Below, piece after piece: positions 1 through 7,253 of a stretch of 64,000 nt of DNA. This DNA is from Streptomyces chattanoogensis (GTDB lineage Bacteria; Actinomycetota; Actinomycetes; Streptomycetales; Streptomycetaceae): NCBI RefSeq assembly GCF_001294335.1, contig NZ_LGKG01000137.1, positions 1 through 64,000 of the forward strand, written 5' to 3'. The position numbers and the translations under genes are program-made. The stretch's first letter is position 1. Each line of letters opens with the position of its first letter. The notes under the pieces were generated by a model. It saw nothing but the letters and a program-made list of their open reading frames with translations, did not search any database and was not told the origin of the DNA.

Positions 1-57
1 CGTCCGGTCGGGGAGCAACGGCTCGATTCGCCTCCACTGCACATCAGTTAACGGCAT
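1..57 (-). CDS. IS5-type transposase, N-terminal end only
   Basis: Reading the complement from the ATG at 57 gives 19 codons that run off the left edge. They begin MPLTDVQW and continue to RRIEPLLPDR, the typical opening of IS5-family (DUF4096) transposases, L-T-D-x-Q-W-x-R-I-x-P-L-L-P. The rest of the gene and the other end of the element lie outside the window, so completeness cannot be judged. It shows that an insertion sequence borders the left side of this accessory region. Confidence 0.75.
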   Translation of the reverse strand, partial: MPLTDVQWRRIEPLLPDRT

Positions 58-218
58 ACCCAGACCAACGACCGACTGATCCAAACGAAACTGCCTAGTG
101 CGCTCGTGAAGAGTGAGTGGAGTGCCTTGGCGGCGGAGCGGGAGGTGCTCACCGCGCGAAGCGCCGAGTTGAGTTGCTCGCGTGTTCAACTTGCCTGTGC
201 TGTGGGAACATTGACCAC

Positions 219-662
219 ATGAGCGACCTTGGCGCAAGGTCTTGGCGGTCGGTGGCGTGGCGGGTGGCGGTCCCGGTCCTGGTCTTCGCGGGCAGCACGA
301 CGGTGGTCATGACTCTCAGGTTCTCCTGGACCCCGCGAGCCGACAGTGACCGGTGGGCTGTGGCGATGGTCGTTGCCGTGTTCCTCAGCGGCTTGGTGGG
401 CAGCGTCTTCGAGTGGGTCCGCGGCAGCAGCACGCCCGAGACCGGCCCGGCCTCGACCGATAGGCAGGAGGTCACCGCAGGCCGGGACAGCGAGAACATC
501 GTGGCCCGCGGGGATATCGGCGTCGCCGGGACAGGCGCGCCGGGACCGGCCGTGCGAAACAGACCGGCGGCGCCGCTCGATCAGCGCGTGAAGTCGGGCC
601 GCCGCAGCCGGAACATCGTGGCCGGCGGAAACGTCGCGCTCCCGCCGGAGGATAGGGAGTAG
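219..662 (+). CDS. Two-segment membrane protein with NIVA-type motifs
   Basis: No named family recognised. From the ATG at 219 (147 residues) the protein has two hydrophobic segments near its N-terminus (about residues 11-27 and 42-60), then a hydrophilic tail. The tail contains two similar motifs, AGRDSENIVARGDI and SGRRSRNIVAGGNV. A related motif occurs early in the next gene, 6 bases downstream, so the two are probably co-transcribed and may act together. The open frame extends upstream to 117, but that part is arginine/cysteine rich and does not look coding, hence the later start. Function unknown. Confidence 0.5.
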   Translation: MSDLGARSWRSVAWRVAVPVLVFAGSTTVVMTLRFSWTPRADSDRWAVAMVVAVFLSGLVGSVFEWVRGSSTPETGPASTDRQEVTAGRDSENIVARGDIGVAGTGAPGPAVRNRPAAPLDQRVKSGRRSRNIVAGGNVALPPEDRE

Positions 663-668
663 CAGCCG

Positions 669-1589
669 GTGGGTGACGGGGACCGCCGAGAGGTGCGTCA
701 GCAGGTGTGCTCCGGCAAGGGGAGTGTCAATACCCTGGCTGCGGGCGACGTGGGCGACGTACATGTGACGAACAACTACTACAGGACGAAATGGGCCGGT
801 GCGGTAGCTTTCGCCGTGGTCGTCGCCTTCGGCGCGGTCTACTACCTCACCGGCAACCCGGATGTCAGGGACGCGTGGGCCAGTGGCCCGCCTCTGCGCG
901 TCACGGTCCAGACCAGGGACAGCGTCGTGAACCACAACGGGGCGTGGTTCTTCCCGGGAAGGCTGCTGAGCGGCGGACAGACGCTCCGCACCGACCAGGT
1001 GGCCGCAGTCATGTCGAAGCGGTCCGACAAGGTGGACACCTACGAGACCACCACGCAGGTGACTCTCGAGGGCAACCGCAGCCACACCGTCGACATTACG
1101 GGCATCCACATCAAGGTCCGCAGCAAGGTCACCCCGGCTCCGGGCGGGACCCTGCTCGTCTATCCGTCCCAGGGTGAGGACACCAACATCAAGATCGGGT
1201 TCAATCTCGACGAACCGGTCCCCGTCCCCCGCAACGCCGATCGCGAGGGGGAAGCGTTCGGCGGACGCTACTTCGACGACCACTCGGTCTCCGTCAAGGA
1301 GGGCGAGATCGTGAACTTCGGTTTCACCTTCGAGACCGTCAAGTGGGATGTCACCTATGACATCGTGCTCGACGAGGTCATCGACGGCGAGCACACCACA
1401 CAGACAGTGACCAACGGGTCCCGGCCGTTCCACACCAGGGGATTCGCCTCGGCCTACGACCAGACGGTCGCCCCGGACAGTCAGGACGGCGCCTTCGCCG
1501 TCACCGACCGCGCGAAGGCGATGGAAGCGATGTGCGGCACGCCCTGCACGGTCCGGCTGGCCCAGGGCACCGCGGCCACAGCGAAGTAG
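669..1589 (+). CDS. Membrane-anchored protein with NTLAAGDV motif
   Basis: 306 residues from a GTG start. The short N-terminal part carries SVNTLAAGDVGDVHVTNNYY, resembling the NIVA motifs of the preceding protein. One transmembrane helix follows (about residues 41-59), then roughly 240 residues predicted outside the cytoplasm by the positive-inside pattern, rich in beta-type sequence. It lies 6 bases after the previous gene and 11 bases before the next, which is also membrane-anchored, suggesting a three-gene unit. Family unknown. Confidence 0.55.
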   Translation: MGDGDRREVRQQVCSGKGSVNTLAAGDVGDVHVTNNYYRTKWAGAVAFAVVVAFGAVYYLTGNPDVRDAWASGPPLRVTVQTRDSVVNHNGAWFFPGRLLSGGQTLRTDQVAAVMSKRSDKVDTYETTTQVTLEGNRSHTVDITGIHIKVRSKVTPAPGGTLLVYPSQGEDTNIKIGFNLDEPVPVPRNADREGEAFGGRYFDDHSVSVKEGEIVNFGFTFETVKWDVTYDIVLDEVIDGEHTTQTVTNGSRPFHTRGFASAYDQTVAPDSQDGAFAVTDRAKAMEAMCGTPCTVRLAQGTAATAK

Positions 1590-1600
1590 GTGGGGAGCGG

Positions 1601-2614
1601 GTGAAGCCGGCCAGGATGAGCACGAACCGCAGGATGACGCTGGTGCTGGTCGTCGCCGTGATCGTGGCTGGGCTCGCCGGGTACCTGGCGAGACAGTGGG
1701 ATGCCGGGGCTCCGGACTCCGCCACCCCGCACGCTAGCGCGACCAGCCGCACCCGGGCGAGGCCCACCGCCATACCGAGCCCCAGTACGACCAGCGATAA
1801 GCCGTCCGCCTGGTGCGCCGCCGCACCGAACGTGGTCACCGTCCCGCCGCCGAAGGTCGAGCTGCTGTTCTCCACCGCCACCTGGCGCAGCTGCACGACC
1901 AAGGTCACGCGCAGTGGAGCCGGAAAGGGAGGCATCCAGTACAAGGTCGACGCGACGCTGCCGGTCTTCTGGTCAGCGAACCCGGCCGTCGATGCGCTCA
2001 ACTCGGAGATCAGGAGCCGCATCGACGACGACGTCAAGGGCTTCCTCGCCGCCGTCGACGAGAGCACGTCCGACGCGGCTCAGGACGCGGCCTTCACCCT
2101 CTCCGAGCAGCCCAGGATCAACCAGGTCGGCCGACTGGCCGTGATCCAGTTCACCGGCCAGGTATATGTCGGCGGCTCCCACGGTGGAGTGATCGACAAC
2201 TGGATCAACATCGACACGGACACCTGGACGATCCTGGGCAAGGACCAGATCCTTCTTCCCGCCGCCCGGCAAACCGCGGGTGCCACCAGGCTGGCCAGGC
2301 TGATCGCCCCGAAGATCAGAGGCATGAACGGCGGCTCCTGCACCACGGACGCGGAAACCCTCCTCGCCGGCGGCCAGACGCCCGAGGGAACGGTCACGCC
2401 CAGCAGCTATCAGAAGAACATGGAGATGGGCTTGCAGTTCGGCGGCCAACTCGTCGTCGACTTTCCCCCTTACTACCTCTTCGCCTACGGCTGCGGCATC
2501 GGCTCCGCCACGCTCGAACTCCGCGATCTCAGCGGCCTGATCAACCCGGACACGGCCGCCCTGGCCACGGCAACCGTCACACCCGAGGTGCCCCCTTCAC
2601 CCTTCAGCGGCTGA
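1601..2614 (+). CDS. Membrane-anchored DUF3298-like (RsiV-type) protein
   Basis: 337 residues from the GTG at 1601, which has a GGGGAG ribosome site just upstream; an ATG at 1616 is an alternative. A transmembrane anchor (VLVVAVIVAGLAGYLA) is followed by a Thr/Ser-rich linker. The folded region matches the pattern of DUF3298 (RsiV-like) domains: paired acidic helices (LNSEIRSRIDDDVKGFL), then GQVYVGGSHGG, INIDTDTWTILGKDQIL and FPPYYLFAYGCG. In RsiV this fold binds lysozyme outside the cell; whether this protein binds a wall hydrolase is inference. It ends the three-gene membrane cluster. Confidence 0.6.
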   Translation: MKPARMSTNRRMTLVLVVAVIVAGLAGYLARQWDAGAPDSATPHASATSRTRARPTAIPSPSTTSDKPSAWCAAAPNVVTVPPPKVELLFSTATWRSCTTKVTRSGAGKGGIQYKVDATLPVFWSANPAVDALNSEIRSRIDDDVKGFLAAVDESTSDAAQDAAFTLSEQPRINQVGRLAVIQFTGQVYVGGSHGGVIDNWINIDTDTWTILGKDQILLPAARQTAGATRLARLIAPKIRGMNGGSCTTDAETLLAGGQTPEGTVTPSSYQKNMEMGLQFGGQLVVDFPPYYLFAYGCGIGSATLELRDLSGLINPDTAALATATVTPEVPPSPFSG

Positions 2615-3024
2615 ACCGAGGGCGCTGGGGTCCTGTTGAACCGCGAGGGCCGTTCGCTCGTTGTGTCGTCTGGCGGACCTGTCAGCACGAGCAGGCTCGT
2701 TGACATCCAACCTAGTCGGCCCAGGTCCGCGGGCTGCACACGACTCACTTCGCTGTCAAAGGACAACGGCTTGGCCTCGCCGCCCTGGTCCAGCAACACC
2801 CGCCCTCCGTCGATGGCGGCTTGCCTGGCGCCCTCCGCCGGCTGCCCTTCGTACACGCGGATGCTTCGCTGCTGAGGCCGGACGGAGGCCAGGGGTGCCA
2901 GGCGAGCGAGTGCCGGATCCGTCGCGTGGGCAGAGGAGACGGGGGAGCCACCGCGTCGCACCCCGGAATTAGGGGGAGGCGACGTCTGTGCGACGCACAG
3001 CGCTATCCGGTGGGTCGAGGTGCG
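2615..3024. other. Gap between convergent units, no feature seen
   Basis: About 410 bases between the end of the plus-strand membrane-protein unit and the end of the minus-strand nucleotide operon. Short open frames exist on both strands but none has a ribosome site or a believable composition. No strong hairpin was found. Confidence 0.4.
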
Positions 3025-3330
3025 TCAGCCCTCGCGTACGCGGACAGGCACTCCTTGCTCGTCGCACCTGTACTCACGCCGCGCGTTCTTTTCAATCTTG
3101 AGGGTGACCTCGTGGTCGAGATCGATGCCGTTCATCTCGGCCAGGGCCGCCACGTACAGGAACACGTCGGCCAGTTCCTCACCGAAGTCCGGCAACCGTT
3201 TGCGCCATGCGGTGAACGCCTCACCAACCTCGGCGTTCAAGAGGCCGAACTCCAAGGCCACGTCTGTGGTGTTGAACCCCTTGAGGTTCTTGTTCTCCCA
3301 GGCGAGCTTCTGGGCGGATCCGATCTCCAC
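3025..3330 (-). CDS. MazG-like nucleotide pyrophosphohydrolase
   Basis: 101 residues. The pattern E-V-G-E-A-F (residues 35-40) followed by F-G-E-E-L-A-D-V-F-L-Y (about 49-59) is the metal-binding EEXXE/EXXD arrangement of the all-alpha NTP pyrophosphatase (MazG/dUTPase-like) superfamily, which hydrolyses (d)NTPs to monophosphates. The length fits single-domain members. It is the last gene of the minus-strand operon beginning at 8757, 80 bases after the kinase gene, which suggests control of a (d)NTP pool or of a pathway intermediate. Substrate unknown. Confidence 0.7.
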   Translation of the reverse strand: MEIGSAQKLAWENKNLKGFNTTDVALEFGLLNAEVGEAFTAWRKRLPDFGEELADVFLYVAALAEMNGIDLDHEVTLKIEKNARREYRCDEQGVPVRVREG

Positions 3331-3410
3331 GACTCCTCCGGCGGCGGTACAGCAGGTGCTCTCGCAGCCTAGCGGGAGCAGTGTGCCGGCGCGCTGGCTT
3401 CGTCAGGCCG

Positions 3411-3911
3411 TCACCCTGCCGAAGGGAGTTCGAGGGCTGTGGTGTCGAGGGTGAGCACACGGGTGTAATCCGCGAGAGTCGAGAAGACCCTCTCGTAGCC
3501 CGTTACCAGGGCGGACACCTCCTCCAGGCTGACAGCCTCCCCGTCGCGCGAGAGAAGCCGCTGACGGATGACGGCCGGAGGCGCGGTCAGATGAATGAGC
3601 ACGCCGGAACGCTCGATCACGCTCTCGGTGAGATCGATGGCCTGGCTCCAGTTGATCCGGGACCGGCCCCGATGCAGGGGGCCGTAGACCAGTTCGCTGA
3701 TGAAGCACCGGTCGAAGAGGATGCGCCCGGTCCCGGCGAGGATGTTTCTGTAGCGGCTCGCCAGGTCGAGGTGGTCGGGAGTCTTGGGAGAGTGCACCAC
3801 AGCGAAGCCGTGGTCCGTCGATAAGCGTTCGCCGAGTGTGCTTTTGCCAACCCCGTCGCAGCCTTCGAGGACCAGGGTCTGGTACTCGCCGGCGATCTCG
3901 TCGAGGTTCAT
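3411..3911 (-). CDS. Thymidylate-kinase-like P-loop nucleotide kinase
   Basis: 166 residues. A Walker A loop GCDGVGKST lies at residues 17-25, as in thymidylate kinases (EGxDGxGKST). FDRCFISELVYGP (about 66-78) corresponds to the DR(Y/F) nucleotide-binding motif, and an arginine-containing lid lies near 113-120 (RQRLLSRDG). The protein is shorter than TMP kinase (about 210) and resembles small dNMP or deoxynucleoside kinases. Its start overlaps the end of the deoxyribosyltransferase gene by 4 bases, giving translational coupling. Role inferred: phosphorylation of the nucleotide made by its operon partners. Confidence 0.7.
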   Translation of the reverse strand: MNLDEIAGEYQTLVLEGCDGVGKSTLGERLSTDHGFAVVHSPKTPDHLDLASRYRNILAGTGRILFDRCFISELVYGPLHRGRSRINWSQAIDLTESVIERSGVLIHLTAPPAVIRQRLLSRDGEAVSLEEVSALVTGYERVFSTLADYTRVLTLDTTALELPSAG

Positions 3912-4861
3912 GCCGCCAGCCAGGACAGGACGGCGTCGCCGCTATCGAGGTGGGCGTCGGCGGCGTATTGGATCATGAGGTTCCGCCAGTTGGGCTCCCG
4001 GCCGTGGGCATGAGTGAAGGTCGGTCGCGGCTGGAAGGCCGCGATCCGTACGCCGCTGGCCGCAGCGGCACCGATGAGCAGAGCGGTTCCCGGTGGCGTC
4101 TCCGGGCCGGAGACGTCTGCCAGCAGCCGGGCAGACGAGCACGCCGCGGTCAGGTCAGCAAGGGCCCCTGCCACGGGGTCCGCAGCCGCAAACCGCTGCG
4201 GTACCACTACGGTGTGGCCGGCATCCACACACGCTTTGGCCAGGTGATCTCGGCCCAACGCCGTATACGGCGACGCCTCAACATAGATGGGTGCGCCGAT
4301 GACCGCAGGAGGGCCTACGAGCTGAGGGGCGCGATCCGGCAGATCGAGCAGCGCGTCGACGGTTGCGTCGAGTGCCGTGTTCATCTGGGCCAGGTTGCGC
4401 GACCGGAACCCCGTGAACCGGGAATGGGCCGGGGCCGACGGCAGGGTCGGCGGTCCGAGCCTGGTGATGCGCACGATGCGGGCGGCCACGGCTTGAAGGA
4501 GAGGGTCGGGGAATTCAAGGCTGGGGCCGGCCTCGGTCAGTGAGTAGGTCTGGAAGTCGGTGGTGAGCACGATGACCGGGACGCCGGAAGCGGCGGCGTA
4601 TCCGATCTCCATGCAGACCCCGTCGTCGAGGCTCGGGCCGTGGAGGAGGGCGACCATGGCTTCGAGGCGGCCGAGGCGTTCGCGGTCCAGCTCGAACAGG
4701 CGGCGCCCCTTGACCTCGGCGACCAGGTCCTCCTCGTCGGTGTCGCAGAACGGCAGGAAGACGCGCTCGGGACCGACCTTCGCGGCGAGTCGCTGGGCGA
4801 GATCGGCGGCGAGAGCACGGTCGTGTGCGGCAAAGAGCCGATGGGCTATGTAGACGGACAC
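3908..4861 (-). CDS. Nucleoside 2-deoxyribosyltransferase-family protein
   Basis: 317 residues, about twice the size of the classic enzyme. The N-terminal half fits the family: MSVYIAHRLF start, then FCDTDEEDL, and DDGVCMEIGYA with the likely nucleophile Glu85 (family motif DxGTxxEIGYA), which moves deoxyribose between bases through a covalent sugar-enzyme intermediate. The C-terminal half (about 130-317) repeats a similar layout (APIYVEASPYTALGRDHLAKA near 188-208; PGTALLIGAAAASGVR near 256) and looks like a second, degenerate copy. It sits between a PfkB kinase and a dNMP-kinase-like gene, consistent with salvage or base exchange. Substrate unknown. Confidence 0.75.
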   Translation of the reverse strand: MSVYIAHRLFAAHDRALAADLAQRLAAKVGPERVFLPFCDTDEEDLVAEVKGRRLFELDRERLGRLEAMVALLHGPSLDDGVCMEIGYAAASGVPVIVLTTDFQTYSLTEAGPSLEFPDPLLQAVAARIVRITRLGPPTLPSAPAHSRFTGFRSRNLAQMNTALDATVDALLDLPDRAPQLVGPPAVIGAPIYVEASPYTALGRDHLAKACVDAGHTVVVPQRFAAADPVAGALADLTAACSSARLLADVSGPETPPGTALLIGAAAASGVRIAAFQPRPTFTHAHGREPNWRNLMIQYAADAHLDSGDAVLSWLAA

Positions 4862-4886
4862 CGGGAGAGGCCCCCAAGTCGGTGGG

Positions 4887-5705
4887 TCAGGCGCGGCGAG
4901 GCGCGGGGATGGGAAGGGATGGGGCCGCGACGTACCGGGCTGCGGCTGCAGTCGCTTCTGCCAGAGCCTGGACGGTCGTCGCGCCTTGCGAGCGGTGGGC
5001 CAGGAAGGTCCCGGCCAAGGTGTCCCCAGCGCCGGTGACCTCGCGCGGAAGATACGGCGGGGGAACTGCGGAGGCGCCCTGTCTCCCGAAGTGCCGCACC
5101 ACTGCGGCGCGGGGGCCGTCGGTGACGATCACCTCCGGGAGCGTGCTGGTGTCGACCACCCGTTCCACGAGCTGGTACTCGGCCGCGTTGACGAACACGG
5201 TGGTGGCCTTCGGCAGCCAGTGGGCAGAAGCACGGATCATCGCTTCCGCGCTCGGCAGGAAGAAATCCACGCTGAAGTCGGCCCCGTTCCCGGCGAGTCG
5301 GCCCAGGACCGCTTCCACGTCCAGCGGGCGGCGGCAGCAGACGTGGTAGGTGCCGCGGGGGTGCAGGTCCACGTGCCTGAGCGCGTGCCCGGTCACGCCC
5401 TCGGCGACGCCGTAGTCCGTGCGTACCGCCACCAGCTCGCCCTGCAGGTCGTACTCCAAGTCGAAGGTGGTGGACGTGCCGTCGGCCTGGATGCGCGCGG
5501 ACCAGTCGATCACGTCCAGTCCCGGCGCCTCCGGAAGGTGAGCGAGATCGCTGCCGAGAACGCAGACCGGGGCGGCCGGGCGGCCGGCCTTTGCCGCTGC
5601 CATCGACAGCAGCAGAGCCGCGCCACCGAGCCTGGCCCCACCCCGGTGGTCGGGGTAGTGGGTCCGGTCCCGGCTGATGTTGCCGATCACGTCGAGCCGT
5701 TCCAC
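4887..5705 (-). CDS. PfkB-family carbohydrate/nucleoside kinase
   Basis: 272 residues, close to the small end of the ribokinase/PfkB family. N-terminal sugar-binding GGARLGGAALLLSMAAAKAG (about 22-41) matches PfkB signature 1; VTGAGDTLAGTF (GAGD at 225-228) is signature 2 with the catalytic Asp228. The family phosphorylates sugars and nucleosides such as ribose, adenosine and fructose-6-phosphate. Placement next to a nucleoside deoxyribosyltransferase makes a nucleoside or deoxyribose substrate likely, but this is inference. It starts 17 bases after the HhH protein gene ends, in the same operon. Confidence 0.8.
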   Translation of the reverse strand: MERLDVIGNISRDRTHYPDHRGGARLGGAALLLSMAAAKAGRPAAPVCVLGSDLAHLPEAPGLDVIDWSARIQADGTSTTFDLEYDLQGELVAVRTDYGVAEGVTGHALRHVDLHPRGTYHVCCRRPLDVEAVLGRLAGNGADFSVDFFLPSAEAMIRASAHWLPKATTVFVNAAEYQLVERVVDTSTLPEVIVTDGPRAAVVRHFGRQGASAVPPPYLPREVTGAGDTLAGTFLAHRSQGATTVQALAEATAAAARYVAAPSLPIPAPRRA

Positions 5706-5721
5706 GGTCTCCCCCAGCGGG

Positions 5722-6546
5722 TCAAGCAGGACGGGTGTGGTGTGCGCAGTCGACGACCTTGGTGCAGACCGGTCGCTGACGGCAGAGTTGTGGGGCCGGG
5801 CCGTTGAGGTACAGGCGCTTGAAGTAGATCAGGACGAGGTGCGCCCACCAGGTGGGCTCCACTCCCTCGGGAATGGTGACCTGGTATCCGTGCTGGGAGA
5901 CCAGCGAGCGGAACTCGGCGGAGCGGGCGTGCACGGCCGCCTCAAGGACGTGGCGCATGCGTTCGTGGGCCACGGCACCCGAGGGAAGGGCGATGCCCAG
6001 CGCTGGTGCCAGCTTGGTGACCATGCCGGAATCCACCGGAATGATGCCGCAGTGATACCCGCGTGCGGTCAGCAGCGCGCACTGGGCCACCTTGTACGAC
6101 GCCCCCCGTACACGCTCGGCGAAGTCGAGGACCAGGCCGTCGCAGTCGGCCGACTCCGAGGTCGGGTCGATGCCGTCCTTGTCCCAGCCAAGGAGAAGCT
6201 CGGCAAGGGAGCGCAAGTACTCGACCCGGGTCTGCGGCAGGCCGATGGGTCGCACCAGCGCGGCGAGTTCGGCGTCCGTAGCAGTGACGAGGTTGTCGAA
6301 GCCCTGGGCGTTCGCCGAGGCGATCACTCGCGCATAGGTCTCCACCATCCGGTAGGAGACCCGGGTGGACCAGCCAGCGGCGAGCATGCGCACCCGCGGG
6401 TCGCTGATCGAGGTCGGCCACCACCGGTTCTCGTCATGGTTGGCCTCGACCTCGGCCTGTACGTCCGGCAGGCTGGCGGCGCGAGCGACCAGCCGGTGGA
6501 CGCGCCGGATCTCAAGCGTCTTCGCCTTCGCGCGTTCGGTCGTCAT
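5722..6546 (-). CDS. HhH-GPD-like DNA glycosylase-type protein
   Basis: 274 residues. Residues about 95-180 follow the helix-hairpin-helix GPD pattern of endonuclease III/MutY: a helix at IGLPQTRVEYLRSLAELL, then GASYKVAQCALLTARG with Lys152 and PVDSGMVTKL with Asp172 at the positions of the catalytic Lys and Asp. The C-terminus has three spaced cysteines (255, 261, 267), reminiscent of but shorter than the four-Cys iron-sulfur loop of EndoIII. The family excises modified bases. In a nucleoside-modifying operon it could be self-protection or a base-release enzyme; that is speculation. Overlaps the upstream gene by 4 bases. Confidence 0.6.
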   Translation of the reverse strand: MTTERAKAKTLEIRRVHRLVARAASLPDVQAEVEANHDENRWWPTSISDPRVRMLAAGWSTRVSYRMVETYARVIASANAQGFDNLVTATDAELAALVRPIGLPQTRVEYLRSLAELLLGWDKDGIDPTSESADCDGLVLDFAERVRGASYKVAQCALLTARGYHCGIIPVDSGMVTKLAPALGIALPSGAVAHERMRHVLEAAVHARSAEFRSLVSQHGYQVTIPEGVEPTWWAHLVLIYFKRLYLNGPAPQLCRQRPVCTKVVDCAHHTRPA

Positions 6547-7253
6547 GGACCGACTCCAGCACAGGCGCGGGCAGCCAGGAGCGCGATTGCGAGATTGGAC
6601 GAGAACACCGGCTTCCCGAACCGGTGCTCCAGTTCAGTGATCACCGGCAGGGTGTGCCACCCGGTGCATGACAGAACCACCGCTTCGGCAGACAGGACTG
6701 CCTCCTTGGGTAGCTGCTCCACCAGACGAAGGATCCGATCCGGGGTGACATCGGGGTAGCCGTCGTCCAAGCCGAGGCTCCCATGAGCCAGGACCTCGAC
6801 GCCGGCCTCGGCGAGCGCCGTGCCTTCCGCCTCTGTCACCTGGGCGGGATAGGGCGTGACCAGTACCACGCGCGAGACGTCCGCCTCGGCCAGAGCGCGC
6901 AGAAGGGCGTCGAAGGCGGTGGACACGCCGCTCGGCAGCGGCGGACCGTCAGTGAAGCCCGCCGACGTGCACGCCAGGATCACCCCGTCGAGCGGAATAT
7001 GGGACAACGAGTCCAGCGCCTGCGTTGACGCTTCGCGAAGCCCGTGCCAGAACGAAGCGTCGACCGCCGTCGTCCTGGAGGCGGGTACCAGCCGCGCGTG
7101 GTGGAAGACCGTGTTCCGCAGGCCGAGGCGGGCCAGCTCGGTCTCCACCGCGATGTTGGCCCAAGGCAGCAGCAACCCGATGCGGACGGCACGATCCGCC
7201 GCCGCGTCAAGGGCTGCCAAGGTCGCGAGCGCGCCGTCAGGAAGCGGCTGCAA
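6543..7253 (-). CDS. Asp/Glu racemase-superfamily protein
   Basis: 236 residues. Two cysteine motifs, ILACTSAGF (Cys95) and VLSCTGWHT (Cys196), are the paired catalytic cysteines of the Asp/Glu racemase, maleate isomerase and arylmalonate decarboxylase superfamily. IGLLLPWANIAVETEL near the start resembles the maleate isomerase subgroup (IG..P..N...E.E). These enzymes use cysteine thiols to isomerise, racemise or decarboxylate small acids. Overlaps the radical SAM gene by 17 bases and the HhH gene by 4, so the three are translationally linked. The substrate cannot be read from the sequence. Confidence 0.75.
   Translation of the reverse strand: MQPLPDGALATLAALDAAADRAVRIGLLLPWANIAVETELARLGLRNTVFHHARLVPASRTTAVDASFWHGLREASTQALDSLSHIPLDGVILACTSAGFTDGPPLPSGVSTAFDALLRALAEADVSRVVLVTPYPAQVTEAEGTALAEAGVEVLAHGSLGLDDGYPDVTPDRILRLVEQLPKEAVLSAEAVVLSCTGWHTLPVITELEHRFGKPVFSSNLAIALLAARACAGVGP

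Noticed and set aside
117..218. Upstream extension of the first membrane protein (starts MECLGGG)
   Set aside because: Arg/Cys-rich and without a ribosome site; the ATG at 219 gives a normal membrane-protein start.
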